Of a stretch of 64,000 nucleotides of DNA, positions 7,753 to 16,945 are shown piece by piece. The notes beneath the pieces are model-generated. The model did no database searches, was not told where the DNA came from, and saw only the letters and a list, made by a program, of their open reading frames with translations. The number at the start of each line of letters is the position of its first letter. The stretch's first letter is position 1. The DNA lies in assembly GCA_930633495.1 (NCBI GenBank), contig CAKNFJ010000001.1, positions 2,415,001 through 2,479,000 on the forward strand, in the 5' to 3' direction. The stretch is from Hyphomicrobiales bacterium (GTDB lineage Bacteria > Pseudomonadota > Alphaproteobacteria > Rhizobiales > Beijerinckiaceae). Made by a program: the position numbers and the translations under genes.

Positions 7753-8784
7753 TCACTGGAAGGGCGGGGTGAAGAGCAGTCCGCCCTTGGTCCAGAGCTG
7801 GTTCTGGCCGCGCTCGAGCTTCAGGGCAGAGCCCATGCCGACGGTGCGCTCATAGCTCTCGCCGTAGTTCCCGACCTGCTTGATCGCGTTGTACATCCAG
7901 TCGTTCGACAGGCCCATCATGGCGCCGAAACCGCCCTCGGCGCCGAGCAGGCGCCGGACTTCGGTGTTCTTCGAATTGGCCTTCATCTCGTCGACGTTCT
8001 TGGAAGTGACGCCGAGCATCTCGGCCGCGATGGTGCCGTTGAGCACCCAGCGGACGATGAGCTGCCAGCGTTCGTCGCCCCAGCGCGTCACCGGCCCCTG
8101 CGGGTCGTTCGAGATCGGCTGGGTCAGGATGATGTGATCATCCGGGACCTTGAGCTTGGCGCGCTGTCCAGCGAGCGCGCCGACGCCGGCCGTATAGGCA
8201 TCGCAGCGGCCCGAATCATAGGCGGTGATAGCGTCGTCGTTCTTCTGGAAATTGGTGATGGTGACCTTGAGGTTGCGCTCGCGGAACCAGTCGGCGGCGT
8301 TCTTCTCCTCGGTCGAGCCGGCAGCAACGCAGACCGAGGCGCCGTCGAGGCCGGCCGCGTCCTTCACGCCCGTCGACTTGCGCACGATGAAGGTCTGGCC
8401 CTCGTAGAAATTGATGCCCTGGAAGTTGAGGCCGAGCGTGGCGTTGCGCGAGAAGGTGATGGTCGAATTGCGCGAGAGCACGTCGACCTGGCCCGATTGC
8501 AGGATCGGCCAGCGCTGCTGCACCGAGGTCGGCGTGTACTTCACCTTGTTGGCGTCACCGAGGACGGCGGCGGCGAGCGCCCGGCAGTAGTCGACGTCGA
8601 GGCCGGTCCACTCGCCCTTGTCGTTGGCGAAGGAGAAGCCGGGCAGGCCGAGATGCACGCCGCATTCGAGATTGCCACGCGCCTTGACCGCATCCAGCGT
8701 CGGGCTCGGAGCGAGCTGCTGCGCCTGCGCGAAAGACATTCCGGCGGCAAGCATGCCCGCCACGCCCAAGATTCTGATGGTCAT
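7753..8784 (-). CDS. aapJ: General L-amino acid-binding periplasmic protein AapJ
   Basis: This 343-residue protein has a signal peptide (about residues 1-21, ending AQAQ) and a type II periplasmic binding fold of the family 3 solute-binding proteins. The opening block VKARGNLECGVHLGLPGFSF and the motif TGLDVDYCRALAAAVLGD are characteristic of AapJ and BztA. It captures amino acids in the periplasm and delivers them to AapQM. It is the first gene of aapJ-aapQ-aapM. Confidence 0.94.
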   Translation of the reverse strand: MTIRILGVAGMLAAGMSFAQAQQLAPSPTLDAVKARGNLECGVHLGLPGFSFANDKGEWTGLDVDYCRALAAAVLGDANKVKYTPTSVQQRWPILQSGQVDVLSRNSTITFSRNATLGLNFQGINFYEGQTFIVRKSTGVKDAAGLDGASVCVAAGSTEEKNAADWFRERNLKVTITNFQKNDDAITAYDSGRCDAYTAGVGALAGQRAKLKVPDDHIILTQPISNDPQGPVTRWGDERWQLIVRWVLNGTIAAEMLGVTSKNVDEMKANSKNTEVRRLLGAEGGFGAMMGLSNDWMYNAIKQVGNYGESYERTVGMGSALKLERGQNQLWTKGGLLFTPPFQ

Positions 8785-8883
8785 ATCCGTCTCCCCGAAG
8801 CCATTGACGGCTTTCTGCGTTGGAGACCGGACTATGCAACAGCCGCGCCGAAAGCGATAGCGCCCGGCGCGGCCTCGATTTCA

Positions 8884-9927
8884 TCAGTTGCCGAACACGG
8901 TGTTGAGCTGGGCACCGACCATGATGAAGGTGGTGCGCTTCGACATCTCCTTCAGGTGCACCGCGCCGATATAGGTCATCGCCGAGCGCACCCCACCCAT
9001 GATCTCCTGCATCGTGCCCTCGACCGGGCCGCGATAGGGCACCTCGACGGTCTTGCCTTCGGAAGCCCGGTACTTGGCGACGCCGCCGGAATACTTGTTC
9101 ATCGCCGTGTCCGAGGACATGCCGTAGAAGGTCATCGCCACCGGCACCTTCTGGCCGCCGCGCTCCTCGTAGCGGATCTCGCCCTCGCACTCGTCATGGC
9201 CGGCAAGCATGCCGCCCATCATCACGAAGTCGGCGCCGCCGCCATAGGCCTTGGCGACATCGCCCGGCACGGTCAGTCCGCCATCGCCGCAGACCAGGCC
9301 CTTCAGCCCGTGCGCGGCATCGGCGCATTCGATGATCGCCGAGAGCTGCGGATAGCCGACGCCGGTCATCTTGCGGGTGGTGCAGACCGAGCCCGGCCCG
9401 ATGCCGACCTTGACGATATCGGCGCCAGCAAGAATCAGCGCCTCGGTCATGTCGCCGGTGACGACGTTGCCGGCCATGATCGCGGCATCCGGAAAAGCGG
9501 CGCGCGTCGCCTTGACCGTGTCGACGAACTTCTCGGTATAGCCGTTGGCGACGTCGAGGCAGATCTTGGAGATCGGCGACTGGGCGTGAACCGCCTTGAG
9601 CTTGTCGTGGTCGGCATCGGTGGTGCCGAGCGAGTAGAAGGCGTTGGCCGAGCCCGGCTCGCGGAAGAAGGCGATCAGTTCCTCGGCACTGTAATGCTTG
9701 TGCAGCGCGACCATGGCGCCGTGCTTCAGCAGGGCGCGGGCCATGCTCATCGTGCCGACCACGTCCATATTGGCGGCGATGAGCGGGAAGCCCTTCCACT
9801 CCTTGCCCGTATGGGCGAAGCGGAAGCTGCGCTCGACATCGACTTCGGCGCGGCTGCCGAGCGTCGAACGCTTCGGCCGGATCAGCACGTCGCGAAAGTC
9901 GAGCTTCGGATCGTTTTCGATGCGCAT
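8884..9927 (-). CDS. guaC: GMP reductase
   Basis: This 347-residue TIM-barrel enzyme belongs to the IMPDH/GMPR family and lacks CBS domains. The signature loop [20 protein letters not shown] holds the catalytic Cys and the GMP-reductase-specific Thr-Arg-Lys. The NADP-side segment [11 protein letters not shown] and the C-terminal [15 protein letters not shown] block are also typical. It reductively deaminates GMP to IMP with NADPH in purine salvage. ATG 9927 is chosen because the conserved domain starts at once ([20 protein letters not shown]). It is a single gene whose 99-bp downstream gap leads to aapJ, with unclear co-transcription. Confidence 0.95.
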   Translation of the reverse strand: MRIENDPKLDFRDVLIRPKRSTLGSRAEVDVERSFRFAHTGKEWKGFPLIAANMDVVGTMSMARALLKHGAMVALHKHYSAEELIAFFREPGSANAFYSLGTTDADHDKLKAVHAQSPISKICLDVANGYTEKFVDTVKATRAAFPDAAIMAGNVVTGDMTEALILAGADIVKVGIGPGSVCTTRKMTGVGYPQLSAIIECADAAHGLKGLVCGDGGLTVPGDVAKAYGGGADFVMMGGMLAGHDECEGEIRYEERGGQKVPVAMTFYGMSSDTAMNKYSGGVAKYRASEGKTVEVPYRGPVEGTMQEIMGGVRSAMTYIGAVHLKEMSKRTTFIMVGAQLNTVFGN

Positions 9928-10053
9928 GATGAGCCTCTGGTGGCGTTCCGGCCCGGCTTGGGCCGGAAACCCGAGGATTTTGCCCGGGTGACGCACGCGA
10001 AAGAGGCGTGCGCCGACACATAGCGCCCGGCCCCGCGCGATGCAATCCCGGCT

Positions 10054-10154
10054 GGAGCACCTCCGCGTTTCTTCGAATCGCGGAGGTGCTCCATCTATTT
10101 GTTTTGACGCATTTTCTTCACGCGAACCGGTGCCCACTTCGCTCGAAAATGCTC
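10054..10154. repeat. Composite dispersed repeat: perfect 14-bp hairpin plus conserved tail
   Basis: The first part is a perfect hairpin with arms GGAGCACCTCCGCG (10054-10067) and its complement (10079-10092) around an 11-nt loop. It is joined to a tail at 10093-10154 that reads on the minus strand GCATTTTCGAGCGAAGTGGG, then CACCGGTTCGCGTGAAG, then AAAACAAATAGAT. I recognise the tail as resembling an abundant intergenic repeat of Rhizobiales genomes, from memory only. A degraded relative lies near 16163-16242. It sits between guaC and the DMT transporter gene. Confidence 0.65.
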
Positions 10155-10158
10155 TCGC

Positions 10159-11241
10159 TCAAGCCGTGGCAGGCGGGCCAGCCGGGCGCGCGTTCTTGCG
10201 GATGGTGTAGAGGGTTGCGCCGATCACGATCGCGGCTCCGATCCAGGTGGTCAGCGCCGGAATCTCGGCGAAGAAGACGAAGCCGGTGAAGCTCGCCAGC
10301 AGCAGGCGGCTGAAATCGAGCGGCGCCAGCGCCGCCGCCTCGCCAACCTGATAGGCGCGGGTGATGAGCCATTGCCCCGCTGTGCCGAACACGCTGAGGA
10401 CGACGAGCCAGAACCACTGGTTCGGCGTCGGCGACTGCCACCAGAGCCAGGTCGGGACGGCCAGCAGGACGATCAGCACGATGCCCTGGTAGAGCAGGAT
10501 GGTGTCCGTGCGCTCGCTCCCGGCCAGCTTGCGGACGCTGACCGTGATGCCGGCGCCGAAGACAGCCCCGGCGACGGAGAGCAGCGCGTAGATATCGAGG
10601 CCCTCCGCCCCCGGCCGCAGCATGATCAACACACCGACGAAGCCGATGATCGTCGCGGCCCAGCGCCGCCCGTCGACCGCCTCCTTGAGCACGAGGACCG
10701 CGGCAATGGTGACGAAGAGCACCTGGCTGAAGCCGATCGCCGTCGCCTGGGCGAGCGGAATCTTGACCACGGCGGTGAAGCCGCAAAGCATCGACAAGAG
10801 CGTGACCACGCTCCGGAAGACCTGCAGGCCGAGACGCTCCGTATGCAGCGCCCGGCGCAGGCTGCCCGCTGCGAAGGCGAGCAGGATCGCGGTCATGATC
10901 ACCTGACGGATCAGCAGGATCTGCGCCAGTGGAACGGCCTGGCCGACATGCTTGATGCCGGCGACCATCACCGCATAGACCAGCAGGGCCGCGATCATGA
11001 AAACCGAGCCGCGCAGATTGGGGCTGGCGCCACGCCACCAATGCCGCAGCCTGCGCGCAGGCGAACCCGGCGCAGCCTTTCGCCCGGCATCGCCCGGCGC
11101 CGCGCTCAGGACGATCGGTTCAAGCGTATCGGGCACGACGACCCTGTCGGAGAGCGAAGGCTCGGCCGGCTCCTGCCAGGCCTGCGCCGCATCCTCCCCA
11201 TCCGTCCGGCTGTGCCGGCCGGTCCGCCGATCGTCGCTCAT
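10159..11241 (-). CDS. DMT-superfamily transporter (EamA domains)
   Basis: This 360-residue protein has an unusually long polar N-terminal extension of about 75 residues. Ten predicted membrane helices follow, arranged as two EamA repeats (for example GSVFMIAALLVYAVMVAGIKH and later IGFVGVLIMLRPG). The DMT family exports or imports small metabolites, and the substrate is not predictable here. I chose ATG 11241 (MSDDRRTG); the open frame continues further upstream but without a clear ribosome site. It is divergent from the AbrB-family gene across a gap with a strong palindrome. Confidence 0.85.
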   Translation of the reverse strand: MSDDRRTGRHSRTDGEDAAQAWQEPAEPSLSDRVVVPDTLEPIVLSAAPGDAGRKAAPGSPARRLRHWWRGASPNLRGSVFMIAALLVYAVMVAGIKHVGQAVPLAQILLIRQVIMTAILLAFAAGSLRRALHTERLGLQVFRSVVTLLSMLCGFTAVVKIPLAQATAIGFSQVLFVTIAAVLVLKEAVDGRRWAATIIGFVGVLIMLRPGAEGLDIYALLSVAGAVFGAGITVSVRKLAGSERTDTILLYQGIVLIVLLAVPTWLWWQSPTPNQWFWLVVLSVFGTAGQWLITRAYQVGEAAALAPLDFSRLLLASFTGFVFFAEIPALTTWIGAAIVIGATLYTIRKNARPAGPPATA

Positions 11242-11313
11242 CGCCCCTCGACTCGGCCGGCCTCGGCCGGTCCTGCGTTGTTTCCCCTGCCCCCAAATCA
11301 TTGAGGAATCTTG

Positions 11314-11351
11314 GCAATCCGGCCAATGACAATGTCACATGGCCGGATTGC
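11314..11351. promoter_or_regulatory. Nested perfect palindrome in the DMT/AbrB divergent gap
   Basis: The outer arms GCAATCCGGCCA (11314-11325) and TGGCCGGATTGC (11340-11351) are perfect. Inside them lies a second perfect palindrome, TGACA-A-TGTCA (11327-11337). The element is placed symmetrically between divergent starts at 11241 and 11452, so a shared operator is the simplest reading. No T tract follows on either strand, which argues against a terminator. Confidence 0.6.
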
Positions 11352-11451
11352 TCCGGCGGCGCGGCGACAGCAGGGCCGGCATTCGCCGCGAGGGCTGGGC
11401 AAGCGACCGGGCAGGCTCTAGGACGGCACCTGTTCGTCGCGGAGCACGCGC

Positions 11452-12564
11452 TTGAAGGTTCTGGTCGAGGATTTCACCAAGGGGCTGCGGGCGCTGGCGC
11501 CGAGCCGCTTTCCCTATCGACGCTTCGCCCTTGCGCTGGCGCTCGGCGGGCTCGGTGGCTGGCTGTTCGTGCAGGCGCGGCTGCCGTTGCCGTGGATGCT
11601 GGGTTCGATGGTGTTCTGCACGGTCGCGGCCCTGATCAAGCTGCCGGTCGCCGCCCCGCCGGTGATCCGGCCGCCGATGACGGCGGTGATCGGCGTGATG
11701 CTGGGCGCCTCCTTCAAGCCGGACGTCGTGGCGCAGCTGCCGAACTGGCTGCCGACGCTCGCCGGCCTCGTGCTGTTCATGATCGCCTGCGGCATCTGCT
11801 GCGTCGGCTATTTCCGCCGTGTCGCCGGCTTCGACCCCGTCACCGCGTTCTTCTCCGGCATGCCGGGCGGACTCGTCGAGATGGTGACGGTCGGCGAGGA
11901 GAAGGGCGGCGACGCCAGCGTCATCGCCCTGATCCACTCCGCCCGCATCCTGCTGGTGGTGATGACGCTGCCGTTCCTGGTGCAATGGATCGGCGGTGTC
12001 TCCCTCGGCGGCGGCCGGATCGCCGGCCCCTCCTTCGCGCAGACGCCGCTCGGCTCCGAGCTCTGGCTGATCGGCTGCGGCGTCTTCGGGGTGATCGCGG
12101 GACACTGGCTCGGATTGCCCGCCAAGTACCTGCTGGGTCCGATGGTGGTCAGCGCGGCCGTCCATGTCACCGGGCTGAGCGCGGCGGTACCGCCCGCCGA
12201 GATCGTCAATGCGGCGCAGCTCGTGCTCGGCGTCACCATCGGCAGCCGCTTCGTCGGCACCGCGCCGCAGGTCATCCTGCGCGTGCTGCTGCTCTCGGTC
12301 GGCTCGACCGTGATCCTGCTCGGGCTGACTCTGGGCTTCGCCTGGCTCGTCGCGCTGGTCTCGGTCCACGGCCATGTGCCGCTGATCCTCGCCTATTCGC
12401 CGGGCGGCCTCGCCGAGATGAGCCTGATCGCATTGGCGCTGCACACGGAGGTCGCCTTCGTCGCGGCCCACCATATCGTGCGCGTCTTCCTGGTCATGAT
12501 TTCGGCCGGGCCGATCTTCGGACTGATCCGCCGTCGCCGCGAGAAGGCCGCCCCGGCGGAATAG
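11452..12564 (+). CDS. AbrB-family integral membrane protein (PF05145)
   Basis: This 370-residue polytopic membrane protein has two similar halves, each carrying the PWMLG/YLLGPM-type motif and the SGMPGGLVEM and SPGGLAEMSLIAL motifs of the AbrB membrane family. These are often mislabelled ammonia monooxygenases. The function is not established; some members influence gene regulation or transport. The TTG start at 11452 is preceded by GGAG at 7 nt. It is convergent with the Wzz-like gene, 33 bp between stops. Confidence 0.87.
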   Translation: MKVLVEDFTKGLRALAPSRFPYRRFALALALGGLGGWLFVQARLPLPWMLGSMVFCTVAALIKLPVAAPPVIRPPMTAVIGVMLGASFKPDVVAQLPNWLPTLAGLVLFMIACGICCVGYFRRVAGFDPVTAFFSGMPGGLVEMVTVGEEKGGDASVIALIHSARILLVVMTLPFLVQWIGGVSLGGGRIAGPSFAQTPLGSELWLIGCGVFGVIAGHWLGLPAKYLLGPMVVSAAVHVTGLSAAVPPAEIVNAAQLVLGVTIGSRFVGTAPQVILRVLLLSVGSTVILLGLTLGFAWLVALVSVHGHVPLILAYSPGGLAEMSLIALALHTEVAFVAAHHIVRVFLVMISAGPIFGLIRRRREKAAPAE

Positions 12565-12597
12565 CGGTTCTCGCGCATCAAGCCGGAACCCGGATGC

Positions 12598-15003
12598 TCA
12601 GGCCGCGTTGAGGACGACGCCGCGCAGCTTGCCGGCCTCGGCACCGAGCGCGGCGCGCCAGGTTTCCGGCCCATCGGAAGCAACCTTGCCGCCGCGCACA
12701 ATCAACACGATGTCGTCCGCCGCCTCGGCAAAGCCCCGGGCGAGGCCATCGGGCCGAAGGCTGCCGCCGTCGATGACGATCGGGCCGAAGCGCCGCGCCG
12801 CCGTCAGGAACTCCGCGCCGATGGGGCCCGAAGCCGAGGCGGAACCGGCGCCGGCGCGCGGCAGGAAGGCGAGGCCGGTGCCCTCGTCCTTGCGAATCGC
12901 GCTGGTCAGGGCAAGCTTGCCGTCGAGCACGTCGCCGAGGCCGTGGCGGGCGTCGGCGGCGAACACCCGGGTCAATGCCAGCTTTCCGTCTCCCGCATCG
13001 ACGAGCAGCGCCGGCAGGCCGGATCGCGCCGCATCGAGCGCGAGATTGAGAGCGAATGTGGTCGCACCGGCCTGCGGCTCCAGGCCGAGGACGAGGATGC
13101 GCCGTTCCGGCCCCTGACGCCCCAGCTCGGCACGAAGCCCGGCGATCGCCTCGGCAAAGCCGCCATGCGGCTTGTCGACGACATCGACCAGATGGGTCTG
13201 CCCCTGGAAGACCGAACGCAGCTCCGCCGGCTCGTTGCGCCAGCGCCGATGACGGACTGCGGGCAATAAGCCCAGCGTCGGGACAGGCGGGGGAGCGGAT
13301 ACGGCGGCGGCCACAACGGGCTCGGCCGCAGGTGATTCGACCTTCTTGCGGCTCGCGACGAGGCGCCGCCAGCCGGTCGGGCCAGCACTTTTCTCCTCAC
13401 GGGGAGCGGCGGGCGGCGGTTCCGGCTCCGGCTCGGGTGATGGAGCCGCTGGCTGCGGCGACGGCGACGGCTCGGCCACCGGCTCCTCCGCCGTGGCAAT
13501 CGGCGCAACCTCAGGCCGGCGCGCGCGCCTCCAGAAGGGTGTCCGTGGCGGCTCGTTCTCCAGCGTCGGCCGCGGCACGGCGAAGAGCGCCAGAGCCAGC
13601 GCCAGCACGGCTCCGACACCACCGCCGCCGACGGTGCCGATCAGGGCAAGCGTCCGGCGGCTCATCCCGCTCCTTTCGAGCGGCGGCATCGCCGGGCTGA
13701 TGATGCGCGCATTGGTGGTGTCGATCCCGCCGAGCTCGCCGGTTTCGCGGGCGCGCCTCAGGAAAACGTCATAGAGCGCCCGCGAGGACTCGACCTCGCG
13801 CTCCAGCTCTCGCAGCTGCACCGAGGCCCGCCCGGCGGCGTGTTGGCCCACCGTCAACTCGTCGACGCGCTCGGCGAGCAACCGTTCCGCCTCGGCCGCG
13901 CGATCATATTCCACCTTGGCGGCGCGGGCGATGCGGGCGAGCTCGTCGGCGATCTGGCGCCGCGCGTCGCGAACCTGGGACTGGGCGGCGGACAAGGCCG
14001 GATGGCGCGCACCCAGCGAGGAAACGAGGTCGGCCTCTCGGGCACGCGCAGCGCCGAGCTGGGCGCGCAGGGCGGTCATCGTGGGGGAGGCGACGGCTTC
14101 CGGAAAGGCGCCCGCCTCGACGCTGGATGCGCGGGTCGCGACGATCTGGTCGTATTTTGCCTTCGCCTCGGTCGTCCGCGTCCGTGCCGCGACGAGTTGG
14201 GCCGCATTGAGGGAAAGCTGCTCCTCACGCAGGGAACGACCGTTGAGACCAACGATATTGTTCGCCTCCTTGTATTTCTCGGTTTTCTCCTCGGCGACGC
14301 GTAGGCGGTCGCGCAGCTCGGCCAGGCGCCCCGTCAGCGCGGCGGATGCGCGCTGCGCGGCTTCGGAGCGGACGGCGGCCTGATCGTCGAGATAAGCTTC
14401 GGCCAGCGCATTGGCGATCCTCGCGGCCTTTTCCGGATCGTCGGCCGTTGCGGAAATGTCGATGACGAAGGACCGCTCGCCGCGACGAATCACGATGTTC
14501 CGGTCGAGCGCCGCCAGGGCATAGAGCCGGGCATTCCGAGGTGGCCCCGCATCACTGCGCCCCAGCAGGCGGGCCAGAAAGCCGCGTGACGCCCCACCGA
14601 AATCAGGGTCGCTGTCGAGACCCAGCCGCTCGACCACCCGCGACTTGATGCTGTCCGAAGCGATCACCCGCGCCTGGCTTTCGAGATAGCTGGCGATCGA
14701 GGTCGGGTCGCCGCCCACCGTGTTCGGCGATACGTCGTTCTGAAGCACGCGCAGATCGCGCGGATCGATGAAGAGCTGCGCCGTCGATACATATTTCGGC
14801 GTCATCGACAGGCCGACGAGCACGGCCAGGAGAAAACCGAGCCCGGCCATCGCCAGGATCAGCCAGCGCCGGGCCCACAGCGTCACCATGATCCAGGCAG
14901 GATCGCCGAGGCGCGCCAGCTGAGCGGACAAGGGTCCGGCCGGCCGCTCCGGATGATCGGCCGCCTCCTGTCCCGCATTCGCTGTGGGTACGGTCGTGAA
15001 CAT
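12598..15003 (-). CDS. Wzz/GNVR chain-length regulator fused to a degenerate tyrosine-kinase-like domain
   Basis: This 801-residue inner-membrane protein begins with a Wzz domain: first membrane helix at about 47-66, a long periplasmic coiled-coil region rich in Ala, Arg and Glu, and a second helix near 450-475. A proline-rich cytoplasmic linker leads to a bacterial tyrosine-kinase/ParA-like ATPase domain. The position of the Walker A loop (about residues 639-649) reads GLEPQAGATTF and lacks the catalytic Lys. There is no C-terminal tyrosine cluster. It probably controls polysaccharide chain length without kinase activity. No polysaccharide genes lie nearby. Confidence 0.85.
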   Translation of the reverse strand: MFTTVPTANAGQEAADHPERPAGPLSAQLARLGDPAWIMVTLWARRWLILAMAGLGFLLAVLVGLSMTPKYVSTAQLFIDPRDLRVLQNDVSPNTVGGDPTSIASYLESQARVIASDSIKSRVVERLGLDSDPDFGGASRGFLARLLGRSDAGPPRNARLYALAALDRNIVIRRGERSFVIDISATADDPEKAARIANALAEAYLDDQAAVRSEAAQRASAALTGRLAELRDRLRVAEEKTEKYKEANNIVGLNGRSLREEQLSLNAAQLVAARTRTTEAKAKYDQIVATRASSVEAGAFPEAVASPTMTALRAQLGAARAREADLVSSLGARHPALSAAQSQVRDARRQIADELARIARAAKVEYDRAAEAERLLAERVDELTVGQHAAGRASVQLRELEREVESSRALYDVFLRRARETGELGGIDTTNARIISPAMPPLERSGMSRRTLALIGTVGGGGVGAVLALALALFAVPRPTLENEPPRTPFWRRARRPEVAPIATAEEPVAEPSPSPQPAAPSPEPEPEPPPAAPREEKSAGPTGWRRLVASRKKVESPAAEPVVAAAVSAPPPVPTLGLLPAVRHRRWRNEPAELRSVFQGQTHLVDVVDKPHGGFAEAIAGLRAELGRQGPERRILVLGLEPQAGATTFALNLALDAARSGLPALLVDAGDGKLALTRVFAADARHGLGDVLDGKLALTSAIRKDEGTGLAFLPRAGAGSASASGPIGAEFLTAARRFGPIVIDGGSLRPDGLARGFAEAADDIVLIVRGGKVASDGPETWRAALGAEAGKLRGVVLNAA

Positions 15004-15344
15004 GGGGCCGGGTTTTGCCGTCAGGCCTTCACCATGCCGCTGTTTCGCGACTGGTTGCCGCCGAAACGAGCCGTTCTGCCGGATCGCGCCATCATTTCCG
15101 CCTGCCTTATCGTCCTGAGCGGCCTGGTCAGCCCGCTCGCCATCCCCCTGTCTACGTCTTCATCCTTGCAAATAGGTTGACCTTTCGCGGGTTTCGGCAG
15201 TTTGCGACAGCCTCCACTGTTCGGCCGCCCCATTGCAAAGCGCATGGCCGGTCTGCGGCAGCCCCGGAAACGAAAACGGCCTCTGGCCGCTGCGAGGCGG
15301 CGCAGCTAGGGTTGCTCCCAACCAGAAACGGGAGGACCGGGGGC
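15004..15344. other. Divergent intergenic region, no gene found
   Basis: This 341-bp gap separates the divergent Wzz-like and SDR genes. I see no convincing gene, terminator or palindrome. A TTGACC at about 15177 could be a -35 box for rightward transcription, but no good -10 box is spaced from it. Confidence 0.5.
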
Positions 15345-16091
15345 ATGAACCAAATCGATTTAAAGAACCGTGTCGCGATCGTGACCGGAGGCGCGCAAGG
15401 CATCGGCCGGGCCGTCGCCGAACGCTTCGCGGCCAGCGGCGCCACCGTGGCGATCTGGGATGTCGACGGCGCTCTCGCGGAAAAGGCGGCGGCGGAGATC
15501 GGCCAGGGCGCCACCGGCTTCGCGGTGGATGTGACGGACGCCGCCGCGGTGCAGAAGGCGAGCGATGCGCTCGAGGCGAAGCATGGCAGCATCGACATCC
15601 TCGTCACCAGCGCAGGCATCGCCGGGCCGAACCACAAGACCTGGGACTATCCGCTGGAGGACTGGGCGCGCGTCATGCGGCTCAATGTCGACGGCACGCT
15701 GCATTGCTGCCGGTCGGTCATCCCCGGCATGCTCAAGCGCAATTATGGCCGCATCGTCCTCGTCGCCTCGATCGCCGGCAAGGAAGGCAACCCGAATGCC
15801 TCGGCCTATTCGGCATCGAAGGCGGCGGTGATCGCGCTGACCAAGTCGCTCGGCAAGGAACTGGCAGACAAGGACATCGCCGTGAACTGCATCACGCCGG
15901 CGGCGGCGCGCACGCGGATCTTCGATCAGATGAGCGAGGAGCATATCGGCTACATGCTCGCGAAGATCCCGCGCGGGCGTTTCCTGATGCCTGACGAAGT
16001 GGCCTCGATGGTCGCCTTCCTGGCCTCGGCCGAGAACAGCTTCACCACCGCAGGCGTCTTCGACCTCTCGGGCGGCCGGGCGACCTACTGA
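15345..16091 (+). CDS. Short-chain dehydrogenase/reductase (SDR)
   Basis: This 248-residue NAD(P)-dependent enzyme has the TGGAQGIG dinucleotide loop near residue 13. It also has the catalytic Ser in LVASIAG and the YxxxK motif (AYSASKAAV). The ending FDLSGGRATY is shared with a subgroup of SDRs that act on sugar or keto-acid substrates; the substrate here is unknown. ATG 15345 has GGAGG 9 nt before it. It stands alone, divergent from the Wzz-like gene. Confidence 0.9.
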   Translation: MNQIDLKNRVAIVTGGAQGIGRAVAERFAASGATVAIWDVDGALAEKAAAEIGQGATGFAVDVTDAAAVQKASDALEAKHGSIDILVTSAGIAGPNHKTWDYPLEDWARVMRLNVDGTLHCCRSVIPGMLKRNYGRIVLVASIAGKEGNPNASAYSASKAAVIALTKSLGKELADKDIAVNCITPAAARTRIFDQMSEEHIGYMLAKIPRGRFLMPDEVASMVAFLASAENSFTTAGVFDLSGGRATY

Positions 16092-16348
16092 CCGCCACGC
16101 CTCATGAGGGCTGCGCCGGATGGGTATATCCTGGCCGGCGCAGTCCCGCATCGACCTTGCCAGAACGTTTTCGAGCGAACAGGCGCCGAATAAAAAAATC
16201 AATATAAACAAATAGATAAACGATTCACGCTTCAGCGAATCGGGAAAACACTCTGGCCTGCGCCAGATCGACGCACGATTATCGCGATCATGTTTACGCC
16301 TCGGTAAGGCTCTCTTCTCACCCTGAAAGGGCAAAAGGAGATGAAACG
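16092..16348. other. AT-rich intergenic region with degraded repeat
   Basis: This gap between the SDR and IalB genes is AT-rich compared with its surroundings. Three blocks resemble the tail of the composite repeat at 10 kb: TTTTCGAGCGAA (16168-16179), AAACAAATAGAT (16206-16217) and an inverted pair CGATTC/GAATCG (16221-16242) containing two GANTC sites. It probably also contains the promoter of the IalB-family gene. Confidence 0.5.
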
Positions 16349-16864
16349 ATGATCAAGATGGCGCTCTCGACGACGGCCATTGTCCTTCTGACCGCCTCGG
16401 CAGCTCTGGCCGTAACCGCCAAATCACTCGGCCAGTTCGGCGACTGGAGCGCGGCGACCTACGATCAAGGCGATACGCAGCGTTGCTTCATCATCAGCAA
16501 GCCATCGACCGAGGAACCTTCGAGCCTGCGCCATGGCGAGGTGTTCTTCTTCGTGCAGTCCGGTGACAGCGGCAACAATACCGAATCGAGTTTCCAGACG
16601 GGCTATGACTTCGCCCGGAACTCGGTCGTCACCGTCACCATCGGCGATGACAGCTTCCGCATGCTGACCGAGGGCAACAATGCCTGGCTGGAACGGCTCG
16701 AACGCGAGCCCGCCCTGCTCGCGGCAATGCGGGGCGGCAGCAGCATGGTCCTGGAAGCGCGCTCCGCGCGCGGCAACGTCACGACCTACACGTTCTCGCT
16801 CACCGGCGTCACCGCCGCCTCGCGCATGATGCAGCGTTGCAGCACCGGCGCCACACAGAGCTAG
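16349..16864 (+). CDS. IalB-family (invasion-associated locus B) secreted protein
   Basis: This 171-residue protein has a signal peptide (residues 1 to about 21, ending ALAV). The mature part has the IalB-family core: FGDWSAATYDQ, then a Cys in RCFIISKP and a second Cys near the end (MQRCST), which probably form a disulfide. The family is widespread in Rhizobiales. Its name comes from Bartonella, but most members, presumably including this one, have no proven virulence role. AAAGGAG lies upstream of the ATG. Confidence 0.85.
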   Translation: MIKMALSTTAIVLLTASAALAVTAKSLGQFGDWSAATYDQGDTQRCFIISKPSTEEPSSLRHGEVFFFVQSGDSGNNTESSFQTGYDFARNSVVTVTIGDDSFRMLTEGNNAWLERLEREPALLAAMRGGSSMVLEARSARGNVTTYTFSLTGVTAASRMMQRCSTGATQS

Positions 16865-16945
16865 CGGCTGCCGCGCGCTCTGATCGGGAGCGGCGGGCAA
16901 AAATGCCTGTCGCAGTTTGGCTGGCCGTGCACTAACGTCGCCGCC

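Noticed and set aside
7732..10023. Long antisense open frame opposite aapJ and guaC
   Set aside because: The real genes are clear on the opposite strand; the frame is a GC-skew artefact with no domain resemblance.
16349..16864. A virulence role for the IalB-family protein
   Set aside because: The name comes from Bartonella, but the family is general in Rhizobiales, so no invasion function is claimed.
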